A stretch of 64,000 nucleotides of DNA from Larus michahellis (lineage: Eukaryota; Chordata; Aves; Charadriiformes; Laridae): NCBI RefSeq assembly GCF_964199755.1, contig NC_133897.1, forward strand, positions 69,000,661 to 69,064,660, read 5' to 3'. Below, in pieces: positions 1-22,300 of this stretch. The translations under genes were made by a program, and so were the position numbers. How positions within the stretch are numbered: position 1 is the first letter of the stretch; the number at the start of each line of letters is the position of its first letter. The notes under the pieces were generated by a model. It was not told the origin of the DNA, made no database searches, and worked only from the letters and a program-made list of their open reading frames with translations.

Positions 1-1447
1 CTGATTGGATAAAATACCTTAAAATATCCAATTTAATAGGCTACATTCATTAATGTATAAAAGAAGATCTCTGTTCCATTCTTTTACTTATTTATTTTTA
101 ATAATTAATGGGTAAAGACCCACCAAATAAAGTTAACCAACACAGGAAACAAATTTTGTTCCCCTTAGCTGCTGCAGTGCTGATTTTATTTGCCAAATTA
201 ACATTGCACATTTTTTAAAGTGCTTCTTTTGACTGCCATTAAAATAATGTTTAAACAGCAATGTTTATTTTTTATTAAGGAAGCTTTACATCATCTTTTG
301 AAGATAACAAAATAGTGAGGTGATGTGTAGAAGTCTCACCTCTAATCATTTCTATTTAAATCTTTATTAGGTCACAAGTTAGCCAAATTCAAAGGTTTTT
401 AAAACTTCCTCCCTAATGGACATTCACCTGTGTAACCACACATCCAATTCAAGGCACAAAGCCCGTAGGAACGGAACCATCTATCTTTGGTTCAATCATC
501 ACCTTTGGAGGTGGTGAGTAACGTTCCTTTAGACACCAAGAAACATTTACATCGGTGACTGTACTTCTACCCAAGGAGAGTCGTGTTCTTTTCATAGAAG
601 GGAATTTATATCATCATGTCACCACTTGTGCTTCTGTCACACAGCCCTTATAGTGTCCCCTTACAATTCTGCAAATTATTGCTGCAACTAAGCTTCCCAT
701 CTTCTTCCTGCTACTCACTAGGCCAGCTGCTTCTTGTCCTGGAATGTCCTGTTCCCAGGACCGCTGGGGCTCACAAACGTCAAAAAAGGGCCATATTTGA
801 TCCCAGATGTGCAAGCTTATTAGGCACAAATTACAGCTTTTTGCTTAGAAGCCCAAAGCTGAGCAGGTGTCAGCTCTGCAGCCAGCATTAACATGCACTG
901 AAAAAGCTGTCTATTTGCCTGCATGGATGCCTAGATGTAGCTAAAAGCAATTCCTCACCTTTCATAAGCATCAGATTCTCCCAAAATTAAAAAAACCAAA
1001 CACACCTGCTTCTAAAAGAAGGTCACATAACCACATTAGAGAATGTGGGTATTTACACAAAATTCTAAAGGGAGACTGCTGTCCCCAAAGCCTCGTACAT
1101 CCACACCGAACTATTAAAGACAGCAGAAAATGGTGGTCTAGTTTTCCATTGCCTTACGATTTATTTTCGTTATGCACAAGTCTCCAAGCCCTCCCAGTCT
1201 TCCCTACTCCTTACTAAAAATGATGGGCACTGTGATCACATTGCTGGAAAACTGAATGTATAAATGAAGAACATGTAGAAACATACGACAGCACAGAACA
1301 TCGTAAATATCTCTACACATACAGAACAGGGTTGCTTAGTTGTAAAGAAGGTAGAAGTTGCCTTCATACGTTATTTCTGGTTCAAAAAGCTTATTAAAAC
1401 TACAGCACTCTTTTCCAAGCCATTGGGATTGTGCTTTTTGAAAATTT
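1..1447. other. Downstream flank and probable 3'UTR of ALDH5A1
   Basis: AT-rich DNA lying beyond the ALDH5A1 stop codon. No exon, RNA gene or recognisable repeat was seen. The part next to 1448 is probably ALDH5A1 3'UTR. In human the next gene on this side is KIAA0319, and no exon of it was recognised here. The short open frames at 614-891 show no family resemblance and overlap on both strands, as chance ORFs do. Confidence 0.6.
1160..1165 (-). terminator. ALDH5A1: Candidate polyadenylation signal for ALDH5A1
   Basis: AATAAA on the minus strand, about 283 bases after the ALDH5A1 stop codon. It is the first canonical hexamer noticed downstream. Others exist further on, for example near 85-95 and 263, so the true 3' end is uncertain without transcript data. 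Confidence 0.35.
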
Positions 1448-9173
<7,726 letters not shown>

Positions 9174-9650
9174 GGCCGCGCACCGGCGGCAGGCGGCGGG
9201 GCCCGGGCCGAGTCCGCCCGCGCCGCCCCGGAGGAGGAGCTGCGGAGGGGCCGGGCCAGAAGCGGCTTCTTGCCGGAGCAGGGAGGCGGGCGAGCGGGCA
9301 GGGGCGCTTGGTCGTCCCTTGCAGGGGTGGGGGTATGTCGGGGGGGGCTTCTGCTTCCCGGAGCCCCCTTTCCCTAGCCCCGTCGAGATCCCCCCACCGG
9401 AGGGAGAGGGGGGACTTGCCTCCAGGAGCACCGGCCCGCGGGCGCCTGTGGTCGTGCTGGGCCAGTGAGCCCTCGCCTGTGGCCACCAGATCCCATGGTG
9501 GCTTCGGTTGGTCTCCGGCAGGAGGACGATGCGAAGCCCCTGCCCGGTGTGCCAGCCCATGCCCACAGGCTGGGCAGCAGGCTGGCATGGTGGCCAGGCC
9601 AGGGTTGGATGGAGGATGGCTGGTAGCCGCAGCGTGCTTAGACTGAAGTT

Positions 9651-10219
9651 CATAGCAATATGTGTGGCAGGCGTACTCTCGTGATTTCCCCCTGTATATA
9701 TCCATTGGGCTTTCAGTGTGGATCATAAGACCCAAATGTATGTGTGCAATGCCCTATCAGCTCACCAAAACTTAAGAATTTGTATTGCATGCAACTCAGG
9801 AGGTTGTGATTTTCTACTAAGGCTGCTTTGGCAACTGACTTTAATTTTTGTGAAATGTGACGTAGCTGTTGTAAGGCAACTGCATCATGAGCTGGACGAG
9901 CTGTGGGAGGATGCTCTTCTCTGCCCTGCTTTTCTGTGTTTACAGAAACTTCACTGCTGCTGTGCGGTGGTGGCAGTTACGCTGCCCAAACCCCAGAGAT
10001 ACTACAGAATTCAAGAGGGGAGAACACCTACAGGTTATTTCTTTTTTTTTTACGAAGTGAAGAAAATCATTGTTGTAAAATAGCCTTTCAAATACAGCAC
10101 TCATTTACTTGCTGTGTCAGCAATATGTCTGAAAGAAGAGGCATGCTCCGTAACCTACATTTCAAAGGTCACAGTGCTACTGCTCCAGGCTTCTGAAAAT
10201 CAGAGTTCCAGCAAGCATC
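9651..10219. other. GPLD1 upstream region
   Basis: AT-richer DNA between the CpG island and the GPLD1 ATG. It should contain the GPLD1 5'UTR and promoter. No convincing TATA box or untranslated exon was picked out. Overlapping frames at 9718-10196 do not resemble known proteins. Confidence 0.5.
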
Positions 10220-10316
10220 ATGGCTGGGTTGAAGATTTGGTCTGTTTTGCTGGTTATACTGTACCATTTCTGTCAAAGATGTATCCCATGTGGAATTTCA
10301 ACGCATGTTGAAATAG
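10220..10316 (+). CDS. GPLD1: GPLD1 exon 1, signal peptide
   Basis: Encodes MAGLKIW followed by a hydrophobic run ([10 protein letters not shown]) and CQRCIPCG, then THVEIA, the beginning of the catalytic domain. This fits a cleavable secretory signal at the position where the human enzyme is processed. The exon ends one base into the Ala codon; the donor is GTAAGT. Confidence 0.9.
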
Positions 10317-13300
10317 GTAAGTCATGTTCAGAATGAATTTTCATGTCTTTTGAGTTGCTTGGCAAGAGAAGTAAGTTCAGATTCGGCTGGAAAGCAAAGG
10401 GAGGAAATAATGCTAAAGCAATTAGCATTCTATATAATTTAAAAAAATGTGAATAACACAGTGGATAGATGAGTAGTTTGGTTTTGGAGTTTGAAACTTT
10501 GCTGTTTTTATAAGCAAAATGCTTGAATCAACTTGGTTGCGTATTTTTCCGTCTTCTAAAACAGGCATTATGTAACTGGAATGTTTGTGTCTGAGTCTTA
10601 GGCAGACTGGGTTTGGTTTGGAGAAAGGAGAGGAATACTTTACGCAATTTGTAGGATTGTTATATTTAAACTAGAGAATAACATGGATCATTGGTGGTAG
10701 CTCTGTTTTCAAATCATTGTGTATTACTTTTGCCATACCTGTACAAGATAGAAAAAAAGCTAGAATGTGTTGGTTTCTATGACTGACATAATGAAAATTT
10801 TGTTCTGTGTCTCTTCCTGGTAGGTTGTTATCTGTAGCCTGAACAGCCTAGATTTGTAGAGAATGAAGGAGAGAACTGAGTGAACATCCAAGTGGGGAAA
10901 TATTTCTGGTTTGAATTTCTTGTTTGCATGTGTTATTTTTAAAATCTAGTTTCTGCTGTAGTTCTTGCAAGAACACTCATGAGTAGCATGAGGTTATTCT
11001 GAAACGTTTACTCATAATAAATTGACAGTTTTAATTATTTGTTGTTCTGTTTCTGATTCTAAATCTGTTGCTCAGATAGTGAAACGTATGATGTTGTCTC
11101 TATTGAGGTAATCTTCTCAGACTTTAAGTACTGAATACATGCAACTCTGAACAAGTTAAAGGCTGGGATTATTCATGGCATTCATTTGAGACTGGGAGTA
11201 CGGTCCCTTACCAAGTGTTGCACCCCTTGGTCAGCATCCTGGAACTGTTTGCTTTTCCTAATGATATGTCAAGAAAGCCGTAGTAATCGGTAGGAGAAGT
11301 CACTCTGCCTGAGGTTAGGCAAGTGCATACATCTTTGCAAGCTCAGGGCTCTAATTACTGAGTATGAGCTTCTGAAAACGTGAAATAACTGATTTGGCAG
11401 AACAGAGTGTATTTGCAAGAAATCTACAAAGAGAAATAAGAGCTTATGGATCAGTCCCAAAGCAGATTTTTTCCTTATCAAGGAATCATGTTGCAGAACA
11501 CCTGCATTTATATAATTTAAAGATCTTGGTTGTCTGAGGACTAGTGTGTACGCTGAACTACTGCATCATAGTTTCCAACAAATTTTGTCCATTTGTCTGC
11601 AAATTAAATTGGGATCAGCTCTGATGCTGCTAAAATCAGTGCTTTTATTAATGTGCAAATAAAAGTCCATGATGATAAGATACTGAAAGTTATTGCCAAA
11701 TCCCAACACTGAGTATTCCAGGAAAAAAAAAAAAAGCAAACTGTAGAAGGGAACTCCTCTGACTCAAAACCAGCACCAAAGTCTATCCTGGACAGACTTC
11801 TGAAAGTACTTTTAAAACGGTGAAAAGCTCTGCCTGTTCAAAATGTTGCTCATGTTCAGTGTGCTCGGCAGAGCTGTGCCGTGTTCTACTTGCCATGGCC
11901 TCAGTGCTGGACATGGGTCTGAGTAGGGAGGGTTTTTCCCTCCGGGGGCTCCTGTCAGACCCGTGGGGATCCATCACGAAATGCCTTGTAAAGGTGAACT
12001 TGTAGGACCTGGTCCCACATGAGTAATGAGAGAAGTCACGGGGAGGAGGAGGGCGGGGGGAGGGAGACAGAAAAAGCAAACTACCAAACTTAGACTCTCC
12101 CCCACAGCAAGGGGAGGTGTGTGTTGAAATGTCTGAGCCTCAAAATGGTAGACTTTTTTTAATTATTATTTTTAAGTTATTCCTGTTTTGGTGCAAGATT
12201 GATCCTTAAGGTATCTTAACATACTTGTATAGGATAGTTTAGAGCAGTGGGTAAAATTCAAAGTGAAAAATTGTTCAAACCCCACAAGTTTTGTCTAGAT
12301 CTTACTCCGGAACGAGGAGGGAGTGTGTGATGGGATTTATTTGGTAAGGATAAAATTAAATTCAGCATATTCTGTGTTATCTTGATCAGTCTTAGTTTGT
12401 AAATAACTTCAAGCGAGGAGTAAAACTTTGTGTGGGAAGGCAAGACATTAACGCATGCATACAATTTCCACTGAATAATATTGGAGGCAATGTTGTGTAT
12501 TTTTAGAATAGTGTTAATAGATTATTCCTGGCATCTAACATTAATTAGAAGGACACTTCATTGAAGAAAAGTGATGTCAGTCGGTTTCATTTTCTTGTTA
12601 TGTTTGCTCAATAAATATTTTGGCAATAAGAACATCTGCCTATTCCATGAATAAATAGTATTATTTACCTTGCCGACTTTAGATTTCCGTTGGTTTTCAT
12701 AAATGTTAAAAATTAATCAAACTGTTAAACATCCGCATTGATTCCTGAGATGCCTTTTTCAATGTTAAGGGCAACAGTGCAGTGAAACTTAAAATACAAT
12801 TCAGGTGGGTCCCTTACAGCTAGAACTTTATGACCCGTACTCTGTACGTACTGGGTGTGATTGTATCAGTCCACTGCTGTAGCTCTGGACTCAGTTCTGG
12901 ACTCAGAGCAATTTCAGCTTTGTTGGTCAAACTTGGGAGCTGGGGCTCAGAGAGAGACTGATGAGACCTCAGTGCCCAGATGTGCCACAGAAACAGCATT
13001 TCCTTATTAGCTGCCTAGGTGAGAAGAACACACCCTCTCACAGGTACAGAATTTTTTGAGAAATCATGTTTTGTGCACCTGTGCCACTTGGCTTAGATAT
13101 GATAATGTGGTGTATGCTGGTTCTGATAATGCTTCTAATAAAACACGGGCCTGGCCACAGTACCTATAAATCAATACTTCAATATGTTGTTTTTCAGCAC
13201 ATAGAGCTCTGGAATTTTTCATTAAGCGTGAAGGGAATGTTAATTATAGACAGGTAGGAAGCATATTATCACTTAATTGTGTACACCTTTCTTCTCACTG

Positions 13301-16300
13301 TTTTTCTCTCTGTCTTCTTGCCTTTCTGTTCTTTAATATTTATTCTCAGTAATATGTGTGTAAATATTGTGCCTAGACTGTATTTTTACCTTTTTTCTTG
13401 AAAATCATTTGACTCCTTCTGAATACTATTACAAATATGTAGCAATTATAATATTGTATATAACAGTGTGTGTGGTTTCCTGCATGTTTTCCCATCTTCT
13501 TAAGCCATATGCTCTGTGAGTATTTTGTATTAGGAGAATCAGTAGAGGACTTTTGGAAAGGAGATTTAATAAACATAAAGACAGCAAAATGACAGCAAGG
13601 TTTTGAATTTAGTCCACCACATATATAATTTAACCAATTTCTGATTCGTGCGGATAGCTTTTTCTTTCATACAACAGAGAGCGCAGAGCACCAGAGCACT
13701 GCAGGCATGTGGACAGTTTTCATAAACACAGAAAGCAAACACATACGTGTTTTGTGCTTAAAACATTTTAATATCCTTTAGGGACAATGTAACGAAGACC
13801 ATTTTATATAACTTGATCTGTTATCAAAGTAGGAGATCACTCAAGAGAAGTATTCACATTGTCTGCTGTAGACAGCTATGCTGTGATTCAGAGGATGGAA
13901 TTTAGCAGCCCAGGTTTTGTGTTTAGTGCAAGAGGAGGAAGGCACCTTCAGAAGGTGACATCACCAGCACCTAAATTATATCATATGAATACGTTCCTAA
14001 ATGGCCTTTCAAATTATGGTATATACTGAGTAGTTTAGTTTTGCTTACAAGGATTTGTGTGAGGTGGGCAGGGAGATGATGACAACACTAAAATAATGTA
14101 TTTTACCAAGATAATATTTGTATCTTGCTGGATATTTAAGTTTTATCTTCGATATTGGCAGTAAACCATGTTTTTGTGTTGTGCAATAGCATTCTGATGC
14201 CTTTTTCCCCATTCTTTTCCAGTTATTACTAAACCACCAAGATGCATTTCAGGCTGGGAGTGTTTATCCTGATGCCTTTTATCCTTCAATCTGTAAAAGT
14301 GGTAAGAAAAGCTATATAAGTCTAATATGGTAACAACTTTTTTTTTTTTTAATGTGAAAATCCTATAAAATTTAGTAGGGTTGAAAATAGTTATGTTGTA
14401 AGAAAAGAGGTATGGCCAAAAATACCTTCCTGCAAAAACATCCACCATTTTTGTTAGTATTTTGAACCTTTTTGTGCAACTTTATAAGAAAATAATACAA
14501 TTGCAAATGTTTTAGAAAGTAACTTTCCTTCACTGAAGTTGGGGTCCATCTTGCCTTGGTTTATACTTGGGCCACTTGTCAGCAGTCTCCTTTGTCAATG
14601 TGAGCAGATGTGAGCTGTTTTAATGGTGTATCTCTAGATCAAGAACAAAGCCATCCTTTCCAGGTGGGAGACAAACTTAGATGTAGAGGTCTGCTCTGTG
14701 AACATGTAATTTTGGTCCTTCTGTTATCTAGTTCATCTGCACTGTACAATGTCAAAAGGCCAAGAGGTGACTGAGTCACCCACAAGGTCTGCTCTTTTGG
14801 TTTCAGCATTTAATATACCTTCACCTTCTGCAGTTTCACGGTTCTGTGTGAATCATAGAATGGTTCAGGTTGGAAGGGACCTTAAAGATCATCTAGCTCC
14901 AACCCCCTGCCCTGGACAGAGACACCTCCCACTAGACCAGGCTGCTCAAAGCCCCATCCAGCCTGGCCTTGAACACTTCCAGGGATGGGGCATCCACAGC
15001 CTCCCTGGGCAACCTGTTCCAGTGTCTCACCACCCTCACAGTAAAGAACTTCTTCCTGATATCCAATCTAAATCTACCCTCTTTCAGTTTGAGGCCATTA
15101 CCCCGTGTCCTGTCATTACACTCCCTGATCAAGAGTCCCTCCCCATCCTTCCTGTAGGCCCCCGTTAGGTACTGGAAGGCTGCTCTAAGGTCTCCCCGGA
15201 GCCTTCTCTTCTCCAGGCTGAACAGCCCCGACTCTCTCAGCCTGTCCTCATAGCAGAGGTGTTCCAGCCCTCAGACCATCTTTGTGGCCCTCCTCTGGAC
15301 CCGCTCCAACAGGTCCGTGTCCTACTTGTGGTGGGGACTCCAGAGCTGGATGCAGTACTCCAGGTGGGGTCTCACGAGAGTGGAATAGAGGGGCAGAATC
15401 CCCTCCCTCGACCTGCTGGCCGTGCTTCTTCCTTCAAGTGCATTGATGGTCAGAACAATCTATCTTCTGCCTACTTTTTCCCCGTTAGAGGATTTAATAT
15501 TGTGCTGCTTGGTCTTGTCACATCAGCATCACTTTGCCCTTGGCTTTATGTAGAAATTTTTAGGCAAGGTCACTGTTAGATCCTACATAATCTCTTCTGC
15601 AAAAATCCAAGTGAGAGTAATAATTGATGCATCAAAGGAAAACCTGATTTTTCCTGCTTTCCTCTGTCCTCCTCCTACACTGACTGTATCTTGGCAAGTT
15701 TGCCATCATTAATGATGATGATGACATAGCCCTCCTCTGCCCTGTGGAAACTGATACCTGTCCCAAAGCATGATATTTTGAGTTGGCTGACACACCCATC
15801 AGCTTTTCTGTTGTGCAATTTGATGCATCCATTTAGTCAACAGCTTCTCTGTCAGCTCTCTTTATCCTCTACACTTGGGAGACACTTGGGAGTCAGTTTT
15901 TTCATTGTACTGTACGTACTCACATGCACAGAGAAAGGGAGCAGGCACAAAATTTTCAGATGCTTCAAACCAAAATCATAAAAGGTAAATCTAGTATGTC
16001 TTCTGACAGTATAAATCATATAAAAATAAGTCTCATTTGGCTCCTCATACAAGTGGATTGCAAAATGTATCATCTGTATGATATGAAATTGAACAAAAGT
16101 CTATGGTTTTTTTCATGGAGGAAACCTTTTATTTTTCTTCTTTTCTTTTTTTTTTTTCTTTTCTTCCCCAAAGAATAAATCAAGTACTGATATGATTTTA
16201 TTGCAATAGGAAAATTCCATGATGTGTCTGAGGACACTCACTGGTCACCGTTTCTCAGTGCGAGTATTCAGTACATCGCAAGGAATTATCCTCAGCCTTG

Positions 16301-19300
16301 GGAAGAGGTAAGAGAATTTCATTAACTTTTGACTTTGTGTTCTCCTGTTTTCTTCACCTTCATTTGTTGTTGCAATTTCATCCTTTGGGAAGAAAAAATA
16401 AACGTTTTTAAATTAAAGACTCTGCTGATACAGGAAAATTTGAAATCCTGTTTACATCTTTACCAAACAAAAAAGTTGTGGTTTCCACATAAAGTCTATC
16501 AGTTATCTTCAATGTGGTCTGGTGCTTATGATAAATTTCATAGGTCCAGACTTTCAAATGTGGTGGTCTTGCATTATTGCCAGATCTGATTGAGCGTTTG
16601 CCACTTGAAAACCAGGCATATTTTAGAATGCTCACTTGTGAAATCTTGGGCTTAGTCCTGATTTGCTCTTTTTTTATGGTATATGAGCTACATAAGAGGA
16701 GAGGAAAAACACATAGTCAAAAGTGAGAATGGTTTTAAGAGTAATATTTATTTCTTTTCCTTACTGGAGAATTTGCCGTTCTGTCCCTGCTCGGGAAAAT
16801 CATACATGTGGAGCGGCATTTGGGAGCACGCACTATTTAAAACCTGAACAAGTCTGCCTGCCTTTTGACTGGCTGTGTGTAATACTGATCTTGTGCACTA
16901 TTAGCCCTTGGGAAGTACAAATTAATCAAAAACTATGATTCAGTTACAGGTTTTTAAAAGACCTCTGAAACTACAATGATTCAGTGCAGAGAAGTGTTTT
17001 CTGGAGGAATGAAATTTCTGTTGCTGATAAATTTATTCCAAATAACTTTTCTGTTTGTCAGAATAAGATGAGTAATTTCATACCTGGGCTTTAATCAGGT
17101 ACTTTTACAGTGAACAGCACTTGCACAGAAACGTCTTTCTCTCCTCTGTGTGCCTGCGCAACACCAATGGTGGCAGAGGAGGTTTCACTCGCTGGAAGTG
17201 GAAGTGTTTGTCCCCAGTCCAGAAAAAGACCTTAGTACATGTGTAACTTGGAAATACACAAGTTGTCCTGGTGTCAGCCACGTAATTCTTTGGCCTTGGG
17301 CTGTATGAAGTGCTTAAAGCTTCTCAAGTCACAAAAAGTAACTTCAGCGTCAAGGAATAAGTGGCCAATGCTTTGTCAGGCTAAGTTCTTGGATTGTAAG
17401 GGTTTCTAACCTATATCCTTGTATAATGCACTTACATAAAATGCTTATTTCTTCTTAAAGACTGGAGTAAAATTATGATGCTACTACAAGTGGATTGTTG
17501 TTGTGTAGGCTACAGAGAAGCTGGTGGCTTTCCTGTTTGGAATTGCTTCACATATGGTGGCAGATGTTAGCTGGCATAGCCTGGGCATCGACCAAGGATT
17601 TCTAAAGGCCATGGGAGAAGTAAGCCTGTATTATTTTATTTATTGATATAACTGTATTTGTTGGAACTGATAGCTTAGCTTTGGACTCTGATGGGGAGGG
17701 AAGAGAAAAGCCGGAGCCCTGTTTCTGGAAGATTTTCAGAGAGATGTAATGTCACAAACTCCATAAGAACGAAGCTGGTCAGGTTTGGCACCTGTAAACT
17801 TCAGTGCTGCTTGGACAATTTGTTTCTGCTCCTATGTTTGCATGGAAGGATGAGTAAAATAAATGGACAGTTCTCTTGTTTTTCTCTTTCTCCAGATTGA
17901 TTTTCATGGTTCATACTCAGAAGCTCACAATGTTGGCGATTTTGGTAATGCTTCTGTTTGCTGATTGTAGATCCTTCTCTTGGAATAACTAGTCCCCTTC
18001 AAAACCACAGTAGGTGATTCTGGCTCTTACCCTGTGGAATGCAGGAGCCAAGAATGCGTCATATGGATGCTGTATTCACAGTCTCCCCTATAGCTTGCAA
18101 AGCCCTGCTATACCTGTCGTCATGCTCCGTGTTTCAGGAGATGTGACAGGGCATATGGATGCTTGCATTAAAACCGAAACACAGGCTGAGGGATGCTAAA
18201 GTTTAAATGGAGTCACTACTGTGTTTTTAAATTTTAAATTATTCTTTTTCTCTGGGAGTATAAAATATGCAGCATGCTTTCAGGTGAGCCATTTATGTAT
18301 TCTAAATATATAGCTGGAGGATCTACCATGTAAACATAGATAATGTAGGCATACGTAGCTTCATCTGCCCTGTTATCCATGATAAATACTTAACGAGTTT
18401 GGTTTGTTGGGCTTTGTGGGTCTTTTTTCATTCTTCCATCTGCAGGAGGAGATGTACTGAGTCAGTTTGAGCTGGACTTCAGTTATCTGGCATCGAATTG
18501 GTAAGATAATGACGTTACCTTCTTTAATAATTATTTCTGCTTACTCTGCATACGCACTGTGTTTTAACAAAATGCTATCCTTTATCTTTCTTTCAAAAGA
18601 AACCCTTGTAGCTATTGGAATTTTTCTGAGTTTGGTATTCCTTATACGCATATTAACCGTTCCCTGACATGAAAAACTGGAAGGGCAGAAGAAAAAATAA
18701 TTTTACGTATAGGAGCACAGCAAGAAAGATTAAATTATTTATATCTGAAGGGAATTATAAGTAATTATATATAAAATAACCAGTGAAAAAGATTTGCTGG
18801 AATGTCCTAGCAATTAGTTAACTAAATCTCACTTAGATTTCCATTTAAAGTTTTGGAAGTTGAGGATGTTTATGGTCATAGATGCGGTGGGATTCAGACA
18901 GGTTTTAAAAGCATAAAAAGGAGAAGCAGTTTTAGATTTACACAATTTTTTGTCACAGTTTTTGAGTGAAATAAAAAACTCGCTTTTTTTTCTGCTGATA
19001 AGGTAGGTCATTTGAGTTGTTTTGTTTAGGTAGAATGTAGTTCATCTAGGTGTAGAAGGCACAGTTCATTAATAAAACTTTGGCACAGCTGTGGGAAATG
19101 TCTGTTTGGCTTGGAGTAGATTTGGCACAGCAGAGAGTTGGAGGGCATCCTCGAGATTATGTGATCACCAAGCCAGGGAACCAGTGTGGGGAGTAAAGAA
19201 ACTCCACCAGGAGTAGCCATAGGGGGATGGTTCTATGGGTTTCTGACTTTGAACCTAAACAAGAGAAGAGTGTTGTGCAGAAAGCAACTGCATCTGCAAT

Positions 19301-22300
19301 CCTGGTCTTTCTGGCATTTGTAAATCTTCACGACCTCTGTGGTATTTTGACTTTTAGAGTATTTTAAAGCAGGCTGTTGTTATTACAGAAACTGTAATCT
19401 TTTATCAGGTGAAGTGCAAAATCACTTGTTATAATACCGTTGTCTTGTTCTTAGGTATGTGCCTGTCAAAGACCTAGCAGCTATCTATAAGGAATTTTAT
19501 GGAAGAGAGATCATAACTGAAAGCACAATTACTGACTGTACTTACCTGCTGTTTCTTGAACTGTAAGCTGAGTAGCTTTGTCTGGGTTTTCATAAGTGAA
19601 ACATATGTAGGAAAATTATGATAATCCTATTTGAAATGCCTTATGCATTGAGGCCAGCAAAATAGACTCCCTACTAGACCCCAAAATCATAAAACACCTG
19701 AATTTTTTTAATGGCTAGAATACAAATTTGGACTGCTTAGTGACTGTTAAATTCATTATTATGTCACAGATTCAGCATCTTAGCTATTTAACACATGTAT
19801 ACATTTAAGGTATTTATGCTTATTTATTTGAGAACAGCTGTGTCTTCAAGTACCGTTGTGTTGTGGCATGTTAACAATATAATTTTCGTGTACCAAAGGA
19901 GTAGTGTACATACCTAAATAGGTGGCCTGCCTACACTTCATGTAGATCCTTTCAAGTCCAAGAATAATTCAAGAGACTTTTGATATCTGGCAATGTCCGC
20001 TTTGAATATCTTAAACAGCCTAGAGGTATCCTTTATTTCGGTTAATTACCAGTATTTGCGCGGCATTTACAAACACTGTGAATCCCTGTAAGTAAGGGCA
20101 TCAATAAAGTTAATATCATTACTTCTCACATTACAGTTTTAAAATGTAGTAACAACCAACAAGTAAATGTAATAACTTGCATAGTATTTACCATACGTAA
20201 ACCTTGAAAAGAACTTCTTAAATAATTAAATATTATTTAATGAAGCAAATTTATTTCTGAAGATTATTTTTTTTTTTCAGGCATGGAGAAAGGCTTGCTG
20301 TTGCCAAGGTTGGTTTTCTGTTTTCTTTATGAAAATGAACATACAGCATGAAGACAATGTAGTCCATCTTACTAAGTATGTTGCTTGTCTCAGCTTTTTC
20401 CAGCATATGCTAGTAAATCTCCATTTCTGGTGGAGAAGTTCCATGAGTATTTCCTTGGAGGAGTGGATGACATGGCGTTCTGGACAAACAATATTTTTGA
20501 GCTGACGAGCCATATGCTAGAGAATGGAACCAGGTATAGCATGTTTCCTGCAATATGAAACACAGTAGTCAAGTTCTGACACCCATTTAATTGTTCTTCT
20601 TAGGCAGGTTCTTTCCTAGAAGAGGTGCTGAGCTTTGAATCCTCGCTTGGACAAGGGATTTCTGTGGCTGTCTTTTACCCGGGTGCACAGGATTACACAG
20701 GCCTTGAGTTTGCACTTGTTACATGTTCACGCTCCTTTCCCAAGGCAAGGCCCTGGCATGCCCAGCTGATACTTGACAGGGAAAATTTGGGGCATTCTTT
20801 AAGGCATACTTGAGGGCCTGCTTAAATGTTGTATAGCTGTGCCCTGAGGTTCTGCCTGGGCCTGGCAGTCTGAGCTGTGGCTGTGCCTGCACCTTCTGCC
20901 TGCTGTCATCAGCCAGCAAAGATGTCCCTTCCTAGGGGACGTCAGATACTGTCTTCAGACACTTAAGGCAAATAGGATTAGGAAGAGTAAGAGTATATAA
21001 TCTAGTGTTGGAACCTTGGGCTGGTACTCAGAATATCGTAAGAATATCGTGAGTTCTAGCCTTGTACTGCTCTGTTACAAGTGTAACCTTACTGTAAATA
21101 ACTTTATAAGACCAACATTGGCAATTATTCCATCCATTTATGTGGAAAATATCACTGCAGCCATTTTTGGAAATTATGTTTAAAATACAGTATCACATAA
21201 TCCGTTGTGTTCTTTGTTCCAGAATGGCACTTTCATTAAAAGTGTTTTAGATTAACAGAATTAGCAGAACACATTACAGTAACTTTCCTTGAAGAGTTAT
21301 ATGAAGACATGAGAGATTCATATAGAACCTAATCAAGGTCATTAAAATAAATATCAAAAGGGTTTCTAAGGATTATAATGATGCTCTGATTTTGAATAAG
21401 CAGGGATTCTTGAGAAAACTCCTGACTTCTAACAGGATATCACTAAGGATAAAAGTTGTATTTTTAGTTTTGCCTCCGTTGCTTTAAAATGCATTCTGCG
21501 TATTTCTTTAGTGGCTGCTTCCTGCCTGAGAACCCTCTGTTTATAAATTGCACAAGGGAGCACAAGGACAACTATGTGTAAGTATGGCTCTGAAGGTTCA
21601 AAGATTTACTGATGAAAGGAGAGCCTTCCTGTGGACAGTGAGCTATTGAAACTTTGAGATCTTTTCGTTTATCTTTTTGTGTGTGAATTTGATATTCTCT
21701 TAACATGAATAAGTAGACTTCATATCCAGCCTAAGGACAAGAATACTTACCTAGCATGTGAAGTGCTAAATTTTCACACTTTATTTGGTTGTCACTCTCT
21801 GTCCCACTAATCATGAAACTACTGATTCATGTTTACCCGTACCATAGGTAAATTGTCTCCTGATTTATGTACAGAAATATGGAACTCAGCTGTTCGGAGC
21901 GCAAGTGTATGTATTCCTCTAGCAGACACCTCAGGAGAAACCAGCTTAACTGTATCTCTTGAGAACTCCATTTACACATGGGAGAAATGTCCACCTGATT
22001 GCATGCAGTATGTTTGCTTCTCTGAGCTTTGTCATAAGAATACTCAAGTTATTAATTCGGTTATATTAATTGTTATTGCTGTCTTCTTTATTTTAGCAGA
22101 AACAAACAATCGAAACATGAACGTCACAAGAATACAACTTCTTTGCTTACAAAAACGCTTGAAAAGAATATAAATTATACAGAGAGAGGAGTTAACTTCA
22201 ACATAGAATCTTGGGCAACAGTAAGTGAGAAGTGACAGATGTGTCGGGTAAAATTCAGGTCTGCATAAAATTGTTTTAATTTCTGTCTGAAATGCTGCAT

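Noticed and set aside
9718-10083. 121-codon ORF just upstream of GPLD1
   Set aside because: Cys/Leu-rich and unlike anything known. It is out of frame with, and separate from, the GPLD1 start, which is firmly supported by homology.
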